Assembly (NCBI GenBank): GCA_964371055.1
Contig: CAYJLF010000017.1
Span: 1 to 64,000, forward strand
DNA length: 64,000 bases
Origin: CAYJLF01 sp964371055
GTDB lineage: Bacteria; Eisenbacteria; RBG-16-71-46; CAIMUX01
Direction of reading: 5' to 3'
Of the stretch, positions 15,463-24,814 are shown piece by piece. Position numbers and translations under genes: made by a program. Position 1 is the first letter of the stretch, and each line of letters begins with the position of its first letter. The notes under the pieces were generated by a model. It saw only the letters and a program-made list of their open reading frames with translations. It made no database searches and was not told where the DNA came from.

Positions 15463-18400
15463 ATGCAGCACCGATCCCGGCCGTACCCTCACCCGCCCAT
15501 TCCATGTCCGGGACCACGGTCACCGCTCGGGCGGGCGGCCGCCGTCCGGACGCGCGGCGGCAGGCGTCCGCGCCTCGACCGGCTCGCGTTGCTCGCCGCC
15601 TTCGCGCTGACTTTGGTTGCGCCGGCCGTCGTGCGCGCCGTACCCCACGTCGCCTTCGGGCTCGCCCCTTTCTATCCCTACGATGTCTATCGCGACGGGC
15701 AGAAAGTCGTCTCCTCGATCCCGACCAGCGGCGAGGGAATCCTCTCGTTCGAAGCGGACGGGACCGGGACCTTCAACATCCTGCCGGCGGGCAGCCCGGC
15801 GGATGCAGAGGCCCCGGCTGCGATCACCTCCCTCGTGGTGGCGTCCCACGGAAGCAGCACCGTCACCTTGCAGTGGACCGCTCCCGGCGATGATGGAGGA
15901 GTGGGAGCTGCGCATCTCTACGACCTGCGCTATGCGACCTCGTTGATCACCGAGGGGAGCTTTGCCGTCGCGACGCCGGTGATGGGGGAGCCGTCGCCGT
16001 CTCCCTCCGGATCGCTGCAGGTCTGTGTCGTGCCCGGTCTCGACCCGGGGACCACCTACTACTTCGCCCTGCGGACCGCGGATGAGCTGCTCAACTGGTC
16101 CGGGCTGTCCAACGTCGTGAGCGCCGAGACCGACGGTGTCGCCCCTCCGCCCCCTCCACCCCCGCCGGGCGGCGACGAGATCCCTCCGGCGGTTGTCGGC
16201 AACCTCGCCGTTGCCCTGGCGACCACCACGACCCTCACCGTGACCTGGACCGCACCGGGGGACGACGGCAACGCCGGCGCGGCGACCGAGTACGACCTGC
16301 GCCGCGCGACCTTCCCGGTGACCGATGCGAATTTCCTCTCGTGCACGCGGGTGACGACCCTGTCGGCACCGCAGAACGCGGGCCAGACGGAGAGCGTGGT
16401 GGTAGGCGGGCTCCAGTCCGGGGTCACCTACTACTTCGCGCTCAAATCTGCCGACGAGGTGCCCAATTGGTCGCCGATCTCGAACGGCGCCAGCGGAACG
16501 ACGACGGCGCCTCCTCCACCCCCTCCACCCGAAGATGACATCCCGCCGGCTTACTGTGCGGATCTCTCGGCCGGGGACCCGACGCCCCACAGTATCGATC
16601 TGAGCTGGACCGCTCCGGGGGATGACGGCGACCAGGGCGTGGCCAGTCAGTACGATCTCCGTTACGCCACGAGCACGATCACCGAGGCGAACTTCGCCGC
16701 GGCGACCCCGGTGACCGGTCTGGAGCTCCCGAGGGCGGGCGGCCAGGTCGAGGGGATCACGATCGACGACCTCGAACCGTCGACCACCTACTACTTCGCC
16801 TTCAAGGCGGCCGACGAAGTCCCGAACTGGTCCGTTCTCTCGAACGTCGCGCAGGCGCGCACGCTCGATCTTCCGCCGGCGCCGGACCTGACGCCCCCGT
16901 CGACGGTCACCTCGCTCGCTCTCGACTCGGTGACCGACACCTCTGTGCGCATCACCTGGACCGCCCCCGGTGACGACGGTTCCACAGGTCAGGCCACCAC
17001 CTACGATCTGCGCTACTCGACGCAGCCGATCCATTCGCTGAACTTCGCGCAGGCGACCCGTATCGCGACGGGGACGCCGAGGGCACCGGGGGAGGTCGAG
17101 CGGGTGACGGTGTCGGACCTCGTGCCCGAGACGACCTACTATGTCGCGCTCAAGGCGGCAGACGAGGTGCCGAACTGGTCCGGGCTCTCGAACCTGCCGT
17201 CGGCCCGGACGCTCGCGGGGACGCCACCGCCACCTCCGCCACCGGACACGACCCCGCCGGCTGCGGTCACCGACCTGGCGGTCACGGCGACGAGCGATTC
17301 CAGTGCCACGCTGCGGTGGACCGCGCCGGGTGACGATGGCGCCAGCGGCCAGGCGACCGAGTATGACCTCCGCTTTGCCACCTTCGCGATCACCGCTTCG
17401 AACTTCGAGAGCGCCACGCGCGTGACCGATCTCGCGACGCCGCGGGTGGCCGGGTCGACCGAGGTCGTCTCGATCGCCGGCCTGGCGCCGGCCACGGTCT
17501 ACTGGTTCGCTCTCAAGACGGCGGACGAGGTAGCTAACCTGTCGGTCCTCTCCAACGTGCCGAGCGGCGCGACCGCGGAGACGGCGCCTCCTCCTCCTCC
17601 TCCTCCGGGCGGAGACCTGATCCCGCCGGCGGCGACGTCTGATCTGGCGGTGATCGCGCGGACCGAGACCGCGATCACCCTGAGCTGGACGGCGCCCGGC
17701 GATGACGGCGCGTCAGGCACGGCGCAGTCGTACGATCTGCGCTCGGCCGCGGTCGAGATCACGGAGGCGAACTGGGACGCCGCGGCGCAGGTGGCGGCGG
17801 AGCCTTCGCCGGGGAGCGCCGGTACGGTGGAGTTCTGCACGGTGTCCGACCTCAGCCCGGGGGAGACTTACTTCTTCGCGCTGAAGTCCCGGGATGACGC
17901 GGGCAACGTGTCGCCGCTCTCGAATGTGGTCAGCGCGGCGACCCAAGCGCTACCTGCTCCGGACGACGTCCTGCCTCCGGCCGCCGTGACGACGCTGGCG
18001 GCCCTCGAGGTCGGCCCGCGGTCGGCCACCCTGACCTGGATCGCTCCCGGCGACGACGGCGCGGACGGAACCGCCGCCGCCTATGATCTGAGGCGCTCTT
18101 CTACGCCCATCTCGGCGGCGACCTGGCCTCTGGCCGACCCGGTGCCGCTGGCCGCCCCGCCGCGCGCGGGAGGTGAACCCGAGACGATCCGCGTCGACGG
18201 GCTGCCGCCGCGCACCCGTCTCTACTTCGCGCTGCAGAGCCGCGACGAGGCAGACAATCTCTCTCCGTTGTCGAACCTGCTGGAAGTGACGACGAGCGCG
18301 ATCCCCGACACGCTGCCGCCGGAGACGATCCTCGATCTCGCCGTCATCGACTCCAGCGAAACGAGCGTTACCCTCGGTTGGACCGCGCCGGCCGATCTGC

Positions 18401-20028
18401 TGCCTGAGGGCGCTGAGGGCGACGGAAGGCCGTCTTCCTACGCCGTGCGGCGCCAGGCCGGTGGGGACGAGCCCTTCGACTGGGATGCGGCCGTGCCGTG
18501 CGGCGAACCGGCCGTCCAGACGCCCGGGACATGGGTGAGCTTCGAGGTGAGCGAGCTTCAGCCGGCGACCTCCTATCGGTTCGCCGTGAGGTCGCGGGAC
18601 GAGGCCGGCAATTGGAATGAACCCTCTCCGTCGATCACCGGGGTGACGCGCGTCGTGACTTCTCCTCCCCCTCCTCCTCCGCCTCCTCCGCCCGCCGAGG
18701 GCGACACGCTCGCTCCGGCGACGGTGACGACTCTCGTGGGCTACGCCGCCGGGCCGACGACCCTGCGCCTGACCTGGCAGGCGGTGGGGGATGACGGGAT
18801 GAGCGGAGCCGCCGCGCGCTATCAGGTCCGCTGGAGCGATCTGCCGGTGACTCCGGAGCGTTGGGCGGCACTCGATTCCCTGGCCGGATTGCCCGCGCCG
18901 GGATCGTCGGGGAGTTGGGAGAGCTATGACTGGCCGGCTCGTGAGCCGGGGCTCACCTACCACCTGGCCATCCGCGCGATCGACGAAGCGGGCAACGCAG
19001 GGCCGATCTCGGACGACGCCGTGGTGACGATGCCGCTGCCGGGCGACGAAGCTCCGCCCGCGCCGCCGGGCGCGCCGAGGCTCGAGACGGAGGGCGAGGC
19101 GATCGTCGTGTCGTGGGATCCCAGCCCGGACGCCGATGTGGTCGGCTACCGGTTGTTGCGGCGGAGAGGGGATCGCGTCGAGCCGCAGGTGCTGATCGAG
19201 CTGGTGCGAGGCCTGACGTGGCGCGACGCCGCAGTCGTTCCTTCCCTGCTCTACGGCTATTGCCTCCATGCCGTCGATGCGTCGGGAAACGTGTCGCCGG
19301 AAACGGGCGAGGTTCTGATCCTCGCGCCACGGGGGGAGGAGGCTCCGGACTATTCCCCGCTCGTTCGCCGGGTCGACATCCTGGACGCCACGCCGCCCAC
19401 ACCCGCCGAGGATGCGGTCCGGCTGCGTTGGCAGGCGGAACTCGGGTATCCGCTGATCGGGTATCGCGTCTACCGCGAAGCGGTCGATCCTTCCGCGGAG
19501 GCCGGGAAGTCGTTGGATGGCGCCAAGGCTTCGGAGGGCGGCGAGGGTTCCTCGGGCTTCCGGCTCTTGACCGAGGAACCGGTGATCGGGGACGGCCTGC
19601 TCCAGTTCGAGGATGCGCCTCCTCCGCCGGTCGGATGGTATCGCTATTGGATCGAGGTGCTCGGGCGCGCCGCGGAGGAGCCGGCGGCCGCCGACTCGAT
19701 CCTGATCGAATGGCTCGACCCCATCCTGGTCGAGATCCGGGCCGTCACGCCGATGCCCATTCGCCTGGGACCCAATCCGACGCCGGGTCCGCTGCGGATC
19801 GTGTATTCTCGGGAAGCCGCGGGCGAGGCGCGCCTTCTGGTCTTCGATATCGGCGGACGCAGGGTCGCCGAGTGGACGAGGGAAGATCCCGCCGGACGCA
19901 ACACCTGGGAGATCGACTGTCTCGATCTTCCGGACGGCCGGATCCTCGGCAACGGAGTCTATTACCTGCGGCTCGCGGCCGGCGGAGCGGACCGGTCGTC
20001 GCGGTTCGTCGTCTGGCGGGGGAAGTGA
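15463..20028 (+). CDS. Giant secreted protein with about ten fibronectin type III modules
   Basis: The protein is about 1521 residues. A basic N-terminus and hydrophobic LALLAAFALTLVAPAVV stretch form the secretion signal; ATG 15463 is favoured over 15394 only because it shortens the N-region, and the ribosome binding site is weak. Nine consecutive modules of about 110 residues share LxWTAPGDDG, YDLRYAT and TTYYFALKxADEVPNWS signatures, joined by proline runs (PPPPPPGGD); the eighth and ninth are more divergent. A tenth plain fibronectin module and a further beta domain follow. The last 90 residues (LGPNPTPGPLRIVYS to NGVYYLRLAAGG) are a FlgD/Por-like sorting or anchoring domain. The likely role is surface adhesion or display. 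It directly precedes the polysaccharide locus on the same strand. Confidence 0.88.
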   Translation: MQHRSRPYPHPPIPCPGPRSPLGRAAAVRTRGGRRPRLDRLALLAAFALTLVAPAVVRAVPHVAFGLAPFYPYDVYRDGQKVVSSIPTSGEGILSFEADGTGTFNILPAGSPADAEAPAAITSLVVASHGSSTVTLQWTAPGDDGGVGAAHLYDLRYATSLITEGSFAVATPVMGEPSPSPSGSLQVCVVPGLDPGTTYYFALRTADELLNWSGLSNVVSAETDGVAPPPPPPPPGGDEIPPAVVGNLAVALATTTTLTVTWTAPGDDGNAGAATEYDLRRATFPVTDANFLSCTRVTTLSAPQNAGQTESVVVGGLQSGVTYYFALKSADEVPNWSPISNGASGTTTAPPPPPPPEDDIPPAYCADLSAGDPTPHSIDLSWTAPGDDGDQGVASQYDLRYATSTITEANFAAATPVTGLELPRAGGQVEGITIDDLEPSTTYYFAFKAADEVPNWSVLSNVAQARTLDLPPAPDLTPPSTVTSLALDSVTDTSVRITWTAPGDDGSTGQATTYDLRYSTQPIHSLNFAQATRIATGTPRAPGEVERVTVSDLVPETTYYVALKAADEVPNWSGLSNLPSARTLAGTPPPPPPPDTTPPAAVTDLAVTATSDSSATLRWTAPGDDGASGQATEYDLRFATFAITASNFESATRVTDLATPRVAGSTEVVSIAGLAPATVYWFALKTADEVANLSVLSNVPSGATAETAPPPPPPPGGDLIPPAATSDLAVIARTETAITLSWTAPGDDGASGTAQSYDLRSAAVEITEANWDAAAQVAAEPSPGSAGTVEFCTVSDLSPGETYFFALKSRDDAGNVSPLSNVVSAATQALPAPDDVLPPAAVTTLAALEVGPRSATLTWIAPGDDGADGTAAAYDLRRSSTPISAATWPLADPVPLAAPPRAGGEPETIRVDGLPPRTRLYFALQSRDEADNLSPLSNLLEVTTSAIPDTLPPETILDLAVIDSSETSVTLGWTAPADLLPEGAEGDGRPSSYAVRRQAGGDEPFDWDAAVPCGEPAVQTPGTWVSFEVSELQPATSYRFAVRSRDEAGNWNEPSPSITGVTRVVTSPPPPPPPPPPAEGDTLAPATVTTLVGYAAGPTTLRLTWQAVGDDGMSGAAARYQVRWSDLPVTPERWAALDSLAGLPAPGSSGSWESYDWPAREPGLTYHLAIRAIDEAGNAGPISDDAVVTMPLPGDEAPPAPPGAPRLETEGEAIVVSWDPSPDADVVGYRLLRRRGDRVEPQVLIELVRGLTWRDAAVVPSLLYGYCLHAVDASGNVSPETGEVLILAPRGEEAPDYSPLVRRVDILDATPPTPAEDAVRLRWQAELGYPLIGYRVYREAVDPSAEAGKSLDGAKASEGGEGSSGFRLLTEEPVIGDGLLQFEDAPPPPVGWYRYWIEVLGRAAEEPAAADSILIEWLDPILVEIRAVTPMPIRLGPNPTPGPLRIVYSREAAGEARLLVFDIGGRRVAEWTREDPAGRNTWEIDCLDLPDGRILGNGVYYLRLAAGGADRSSRFVVWRGK

Positions 20029-20065
20029 GCGCGCGTGGCGGAAGCCGGCGGGGAAGGAGTCGTCT

Positions 20066-21211
20066 GTGCGTCTGATCGAGCCGCAGGGAGCGGTTCGATG
20101 CGAGATCGCCGCCATCGGCGACATCGGGCTGGTCGGGTCGGGTCGTATCCGCGCCGGGCGCGAGGGGTATGACGCGGCCCTGCGGCTGCCTGCGCGCCGG
20201 CTGCGGTCGGCGGACGTCGGCTTCGCGAACCTGGAGTTTCCGGTCGGCGAGCGTGGCTGGGTGCGCCCCGGTCGATCGAACGAGTTCTACCACGACGCGG
20301 GACTGATCACCGCCCTCGCCCGCGGTGGGGTCGGAGTGGTCTCGCTGGCGACGAACCACGCGATGGACTGCGGACCGCGGGGCCTGCAGGCGACGCTCGA
20401 AGCGTGCGCCGCGGCCGGCCTGCTCGCGATCGGCGCGGGGGCCGATCTCGAGGCGGCGCGACGCCCCGCGATCCAGAATCTGCGCGGGCAGCGGGTCGGC
20501 TGGCTGGCCTACGCGCAGAGCGAAAGGGACGCGGCCGGATCCGGGCGTCCCGGGGTGGCGCCGCTCGAACCGGAGATGATCCTCGAGGACCTCGCCGCCC
20601 TCCGGCCGCGGTGCGACCTCCGCATCGTGAGCGTGCACTGGGGCTCGATGTACGTCGACTATCCGCCGCCGCGCGTGCTGGACCTGGCGCGCGCCCTGGC
20701 CGAGGCCGGCGCCGACCTCGTGCTGGGACATCATCCTCACGTCGTGCAGGGAGTGCGCCGTCTCGGCTCCACGCTGGTCGCCTTCAGCCTGGGCGACGGT
20801 ATCTTCAACTGCCGCGCCGGCGACTTCCACGCGAAGGTCGCCGCCGCCACCCGCCTGGAGAGCGGAATCTTCACAGCCCTCCTGGCGGACGAGCATGGCG
20901 CGGAGTACGAGCCCTACCGGCTCGACGAAGACGGCTTCCCGATCGAGGTCGATGCCGGCGAAGCGGTGAAGATGCGCGATCGCCTGCGCGCGCTCTCCGC
21001 CGGGCTGGAGGCGGGGGCCGAGCGGTTCGCGCGGGAGTCGGCTTCACGCCTCCTCCGCTACGAGCTGGAGAGTGTCGGCCACTACCTGCGCCAGGGGCGG
21101 ATCGACAAGATCGCGAAGCTGGCGCTCTCGATCCGGCCGCGCCATCTCCCGGTGATCTGGCAGGGGCTGCGCCGCCGCGGGCGCCCCACGGGACCGGAGG
21201 CACGCTCGTGA
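20066..21211 (+). CDS. CapA-type metallophosphatase-like protein
   Basis: This 381-residue protein is of the CapA/PgsA family (PGA_cap, a calcineurin-like fold). Motifs seen are AIGDIGLVG, GFANLEFPVG, SLATNHAMDCG, VSVHWGSMY, LGHHPHVVQGV and AFSLGDGIFN, spaced as the family's metal-binding residues should be. Unlike PgsA it shows no N-terminal membrane anchor, so it may be cytoplasmic. It starts at GTG 20066 behind GGGAAGGAG and overlaps the next gene by 4 bases. In this setting a role in modification or release of the surface polymer is more likely than polyglutamate synthesis, for which no capBC is present. Confidence 0.85.
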   Translation: MRLIEPQGAVRCEIAAIGDIGLVGSGRIRAGREGYDAALRLPARRLRSADVGFANLEFPVGERGWVRPGRSNEFYHDAGLITALARGGVGVVSLATNHAMDCGPRGLQATLEACAAAGLLAIGAGADLEAARRPAIQNLRGQRVGWLAYAQSERDAAGSGRPGVAPLEPEMILEDLAALRPRCDLRIVSVHWGSMYVDYPPPRVLDLARALAEAGADLVLGHHPHVVQGVRRLGSTLVAFSLGDGIFNCRAGDFHAKVAAATRLESGIFTALLADEHGAEYEPYRLDEDGFPIEVDAGEAVKMRDRLRALSAGLEAGAERFARESASRLLRYELESVGHYLRQGRIDKIAKLALSIRPRHLPVIWQGLRRRGRPTGPEARS

Positions 21212-22602
21212 ATGGGGTGCTGGCCCGCTGGCTCTACCATGCCGCGCAGGATCTGCGGGGAGAACAGGTCGGCACGCGCCTGCGGGAACTGCGTGCGACC
21301 GAGCGATGGCCGGCCGAGCGGCTTCGCGAGCTGCACTGGGACCGACTGACGACCCTGGTCCGGCACGCCTGGGAGACCGTTCCCTGGTATCGCGAGCGGT
21401 GGGGCGCGATCGGCTTCGCCCCCGGCGACCTCAGGTCGGAGGCCGATTGGGATCGGCTACCTGTCCTGACCAAGGACGATCTGCGGGGGCGGGGCGATGA
21501 CGTGCGGAGCAGCCGGCCTGAGCGCGGTCTGGTTGCAGCCACCTCCGGCTCCTCGGGGCAGCCGGTCGTGGTCGATCGCAGCCATGCCTCGTGGGGCTAC
21601 GCCCATGCCGCCGTGCTACGGGGGTGGCAGTGGCACGGAGTCGACGCGGGGGATCGGTACGCGTACTTCTGGGGAATGCCGCTCGACGAGCGAGGGGCGC
21701 GCCGGGCGCGCTGGAAGGACCGTTTCTTCAACCGCGAGCGGCTAAACGCCTTCCGCATCGACGCGGAGGCGGCGCGCGCCTTCTGCGCGGCGCTCCGACG
21801 GAGGCCGGCGCGGTTCGCCTTCGGATACCCGTCCGCGCTGGCGGCCTTCGCCCGAGAGGTCGAGGCGCTGGGGATCGATGGTCGCTCGTTGCGTTGGAAG
21901 GTGATCGTGACCTCGGCCGAGGTGCTGCACGATCACCAGCGAGAGTTGCTGCAACGGGTTTTCGGCTGCGGCGTGGCCGACAGCTACGGCTGCGCCGAAG
22001 TCGGCGTCGCGGGCTTCGAGTGCGCCTCGGGGGGAATGCACGTCCCGATCGAGGCCGTGCGGGTCGACGTGCTGCCGAGTGAGGAAGGTCCGGCCGAACT
22101 GCTGTTGACCGATCTCTTCAACCGCAGCCAGCCGCTCCTCCGCTATCGGGTGGGAGACCTGGTGGAGCCGCGGCTGCGGACCGACGCCGTTCCCGCCGGG
22201 TCCGGGGCGGCCGGCGCGACCTGTTCCTGCGGGCGCGCGCTGCCGCTCCTGGGCCGGTTGAGCGGCCGGGCCGGGGACGTGCTCGAGTTGCCCGATGGGC
22301 GGAGGGTGAACGCCAATCTCCCGAGCTACGTCTTCAAGAAACATGGGAGGGACCGGACGGTCGACGAGTACCAGTTCGTGCAGTTCCCGGAGGGCCGGAT
22401 CGAGTTGCGGGTGATCCCGGGACCGGCCTGGTCCGATGACGTGAAGACAGGGCTTGTCGACGAGGTCCGGGCGGTCCTGGGCCTCGAGGTTGCGCTCCGG
22501 TCGGTCCCGCGGATTCCGAGACGCGGGCGGGCCAAACACCGAGACTTCGTTCTCGCGTCCGATCTGGACGACGAAGACGAGGCCAGGGAGGCGCGAGGAT
22601 GA
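21208..22602 (+). CDS. CapK/phenylacetate-CoA-ligase-like adenylate-forming enzyme
   Basis: This 464-residue protein starts at GTG 21208 in a GTGA overlap with the CapA-like gene. The adenylate-forming motifs are TSGSSGQPVV (P-loop-like), SYGCAEVG and YRVGDLVEP, and the N-terminal VRHAWETVPWYRERW is typical of the CapK/coenzyme F390 synthetase-like group found in polysaccharide clusters. Such enzymes are thought to activate a carboxylic acid or amino acid for transfer to a sugar, but the substrate is unknown. A cluster of cysteines (CSCGR near 335) may bind a metal. It ends overlapping the heparinase-like gene by 4 bases. Confidence 0.85.
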   Translation: MNGVLARWLYHAAQDLRGEQVGTRLRELRATERWPAERLRELHWDRLTTLVRHAWETVPWYRERWGAIGFAPGDLRSEADWDRLPVLTKDDLRGRGDDVRSSRPERGLVAATSGSSGQPVVVDRSHASWGYAHAAVLRGWQWHGVDAGDRYAYFWGMPLDERGARRARWKDRFFNRERLNAFRIDAEAARAFCAALRRRPARFAFGYPSALAAFAREVEALGIDGRSLRWKVIVTSAEVLHDHQRELLQRVFGCGVADSYGCAEVGVAGFECASGGMHVPIEAVRVDVLPSEEGPAELLLTDLFNRSQPLLRYRVGDLVEPRLRTDAVPAGSGAAGATCSCGRALPLLGRLSGRAGDVLELPDGRRVNANLPSYVFKKHGRDRTVDEYQFVQFPEGRIELRVIPGPAWSDDVKTGLVDEVRAVLGLEVALRSVPRIPRRGRAKHRDFVLASDLDDEDEAREARG

Positions 22603-24761
22603 TCATGCGTGCGACAGATCGCTTCCGGAGGTCCGCCGGGCGGCCGCCGCGGTCGACCGGATGGCTGCGTCCGCTCGCCGTCGGGTTGTTGCTCGCGGCG
22701 GGGTCGTTGCCCGGCACGCCGGCCAGCGCCTTCTCCGTCGACCCGCGCCACCCCCGCATCCTGATCTATGCCGACTCCCTTCCGGCGATCCAGGCCCGCT
22801 GTTCCGGCGTGAATGCCTCGCTCTTCCAGGCGTGGTTCCAGCTCTACGACTCGCGGCGGAACCACCCGAGCTTCGCGGCCTACTGGATCGACGACATGGC
22901 CGCGGTCTACGCACTGACCGGCGACACCCGCTTCTCCGACGTCGCCATCCGGGAGGCGATGAAGAGGGTACGCTCCGGAGGCGAAGCCCAGTCGGGCCTG
23001 GGGCGCCTGAACGAGGTGGTGCTGGCGTATGACTGGTGTTACGACCGGCTGACGGCCGCGCAGCGGGACTCGATCGTCAACTACTGCGTCTCGCTCCTGG
23101 TCACGATCCCCGGACAGGATGCCCATTACCGGACGCAGGACCTGCGCTGGCAATACGCGCTGGCGGTCTATGGGGAGGCGGGGGGCCAGAACGGTTTCGT
23201 TCATGACAAGCTGCAAGCCTGCATCGATCTCGAGGAGAGCTGGGTCCTCCCCTGTCTCGACGAGATCTCGGGAGGCGGCTCCAGCGGCTACTATTCCGGT
23301 GTCTACTTCTCCAACCAGATGCAGTTCATCGACTGCCTGCGGCACAGCATCGGCTATGCCGGACCGGCCCTGAGTTCCGCCTGGTTCGCCGCGAGTCCCG
23401 CCTTCTGGATGCACCGGCTGCGGCCCGACTGGCAGTGGTTGCGCACGACCGGGCGCTACAACATGTCGGAGGCGAGTCCCTTCGCCTACTTCGCCTATTT
23501 CGGCTCCCGCCAGGGGGACCGGCGCGCCCAGCACCTCGCGAACCTGCAGGCTTCGCTCGACACCAACGCATCGGGATACCTGCCGGTCATGATCTGGTAC
23601 GACCCGATGCGCCCCTCCCTCCCCGCGACCGACCTGGGCCTGACCTTCGCCGACGAGGAGTACGGGTACTACTTCTGGCGCAGCGGTTGGACGCTCGGAC
23701 CGGCGAGCAACGATGTCCAGGTCGCCTTCTTCAACGGGCCCGACGTCGAACCGGATCACGAGCGGACGCAGAACAGCTTTACGGTGACCCGCGGCAACGA
23801 TGACCTCCTGATCAGCGCCGGCCACTTCTATGACAGCTCGGACCAGCACTACCGTGACTACGCCCGGCGCGCCGTCGCGCGGAACACGGTCCTGGTCTAC
23901 GACCCGGCGGAGAGCTTCGGCAGCGGCGTGCCGAACGACGGCGGGCAGACCGACTCGGACTTCACGCAGGGAAACTCGCGCTGGCCGCACTGCGGCAACG
24001 GGGTCGGCTACCGCGGCTTCGCCGAGCTCCTCCCGGCGGGGAACGACCTTCTCTTCGGCGTGCGGGGCCACGCCAACCGGGCCTACTCCGGCACCAAGGC
24101 GCGCGCCGTCTGTCGCGAGCTCCGGATCCCGCGGGCGAACTGGATCATCCTGACCGATCACCTCGAGTTGGCGCGCCAGGGGCTGCCGGTGCGGCTGGTT
24201 TTTCACTCGATCGAGAAGCCGATGGTGGACGGGACGCTGACGACGGTCGAGGGGGGGCCGAACGGAGGCGTTTACCGGTCGCGCGACACGCGGGTGATCA
24301 CGATCACGCGCGGAGACTCGCGCTGCCGGATCTATCCCGCCTACGCGTCCGGCGGCGGCGTCGAGGTGCGCCTGGTCGGCGGATCCTCCCCCTCGAACCT
24401 GCCATGGAGGCAGAGCGTGAAGTCGTCGACCACCCTCACCTACGTGGCGAACCAGGGATACCAGGCCTACGAGTGCTGGGTCGACGGGATGAACCGCAGC
24501 CCCACGCACGGATCGCTGACGCAGTCGCAGATCGACAGCCGCAACGTCGAGCCCCACGCCTGCGGCGACTGGCGAGTGGAGATCCTGATCACCGACACCG
24601 GGGATGCTGTCGACGCCGTGACCGCGGTCGAAGTCGGATCGACGGCGTTGCCGCTGCGGACGGTGACGGCGGCCGACGAGGGGGATCGGATCCGTCTGGC
24701 GGTGAGCGGGGGGAGCGATCCGTTCTGGCTGCACCTGCCGCGCGTGGCGTGCGTCGACTAG
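22599..24761 (+). CDS. Secreted heparinase II/III-like protein
   Basis: This 720-residue protein has a signal peptide ending near Ala-Ser-Ala44. The N-terminal two fifths are helical (an alpha/alpha toroid, with LNEVVLAYDWCYDRL), and the C-terminal part is a beta-sandwich with the heparinase II/III signature around SAGHFYDSS and ARNTVLVYDP. Family members are lyases or hydrolases acting on uronic-acid polysaccharides in the periplasm or outside the cell. Position inside the biosynthetic run, with ATGA overlap to the CapK-like gene, suggests it trims or clears the polymer this locus makes rather than foraging. The catalytic residues are not certain by eye. Confidence 0.75.
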   Translation: MIMRATDRFRRSAGRPPRSTGWLRPLAVGLLLAAGSLPGTPASAFSVDPRHPRILIYADSLPAIQARCSGVNASLFQAWFQLYDSRRNHPSFAAYWIDDMAAVYALTGDTRFSDVAIREAMKRVRSGGEAQSGLGRLNEVVLAYDWCYDRLTAAQRDSIVNYCVSLLVTIPGQDAHYRTQDLRWQYALAVYGEAGGQNGFVHDKLQACIDLEESWVLPCLDEISGGGSSGYYSGVYFSNQMQFIDCLRHSIGYAGPALSSAWFAASPAFWMHRLRPDWQWLRTTGRYNMSEASPFAYFAYFGSRQGDRRAQHLANLQASLDTNASGYLPVMIWYDPMRPSLPATDLGLTFADEEYGYYFWRSGWTLGPASNDVQVAFFNGPDVEPDHERTQNSFTVTRGNDDLLISAGHFYDSSDQHYRDYARRAVARNTVLVYDPAESFGSGVPNDGGQTDSDFTQGNSRWPHCGNGVGYRGFAELLPAGNDLLFGVRGHANRAYSGTKARAVCRELRIPRANWIILTDHLELARQGLPVRLVFHSIEKPMVDGTLTTVEGGPNGGVYRSRDTRVITITRGDSRCRIYPAYASGGGVEVRLVGGSSPSNLPWRQSVKSSTTLTYVANQGYQAYECWVDGMNRSPTHGSLTQSQIDSRNVEPHACGDWRVEILITDTGDAVDAVTAVEVGSTALPLRTVTAADEGDRIRLAVSGGSDPFWLHLPRVACVD

Positions 24762-24814
24762 CCGGGGAGATAGCGCCGGCGACGGGGCGCCTTCGGGGGA
24801 GGGAAGACGAAGAG

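Noticed and set aside
16130..18710. Regular repeats with CCTCC/CCGCC runs, considered as a CRISPR array or minisatellite
   Set aside because: They are in frame inside one large gene and encode fibronectin modules with polyproline linkers. Period and divergence are those of protein domains.
22326..24734. An 802-codon open frame on the minus strand opposite the heparinase-like gene
   Set aside because: It is a compositional shadow with no ribosome binding site and no recognisable domain, while the plus-strand gene has a signal peptide and family motifs.
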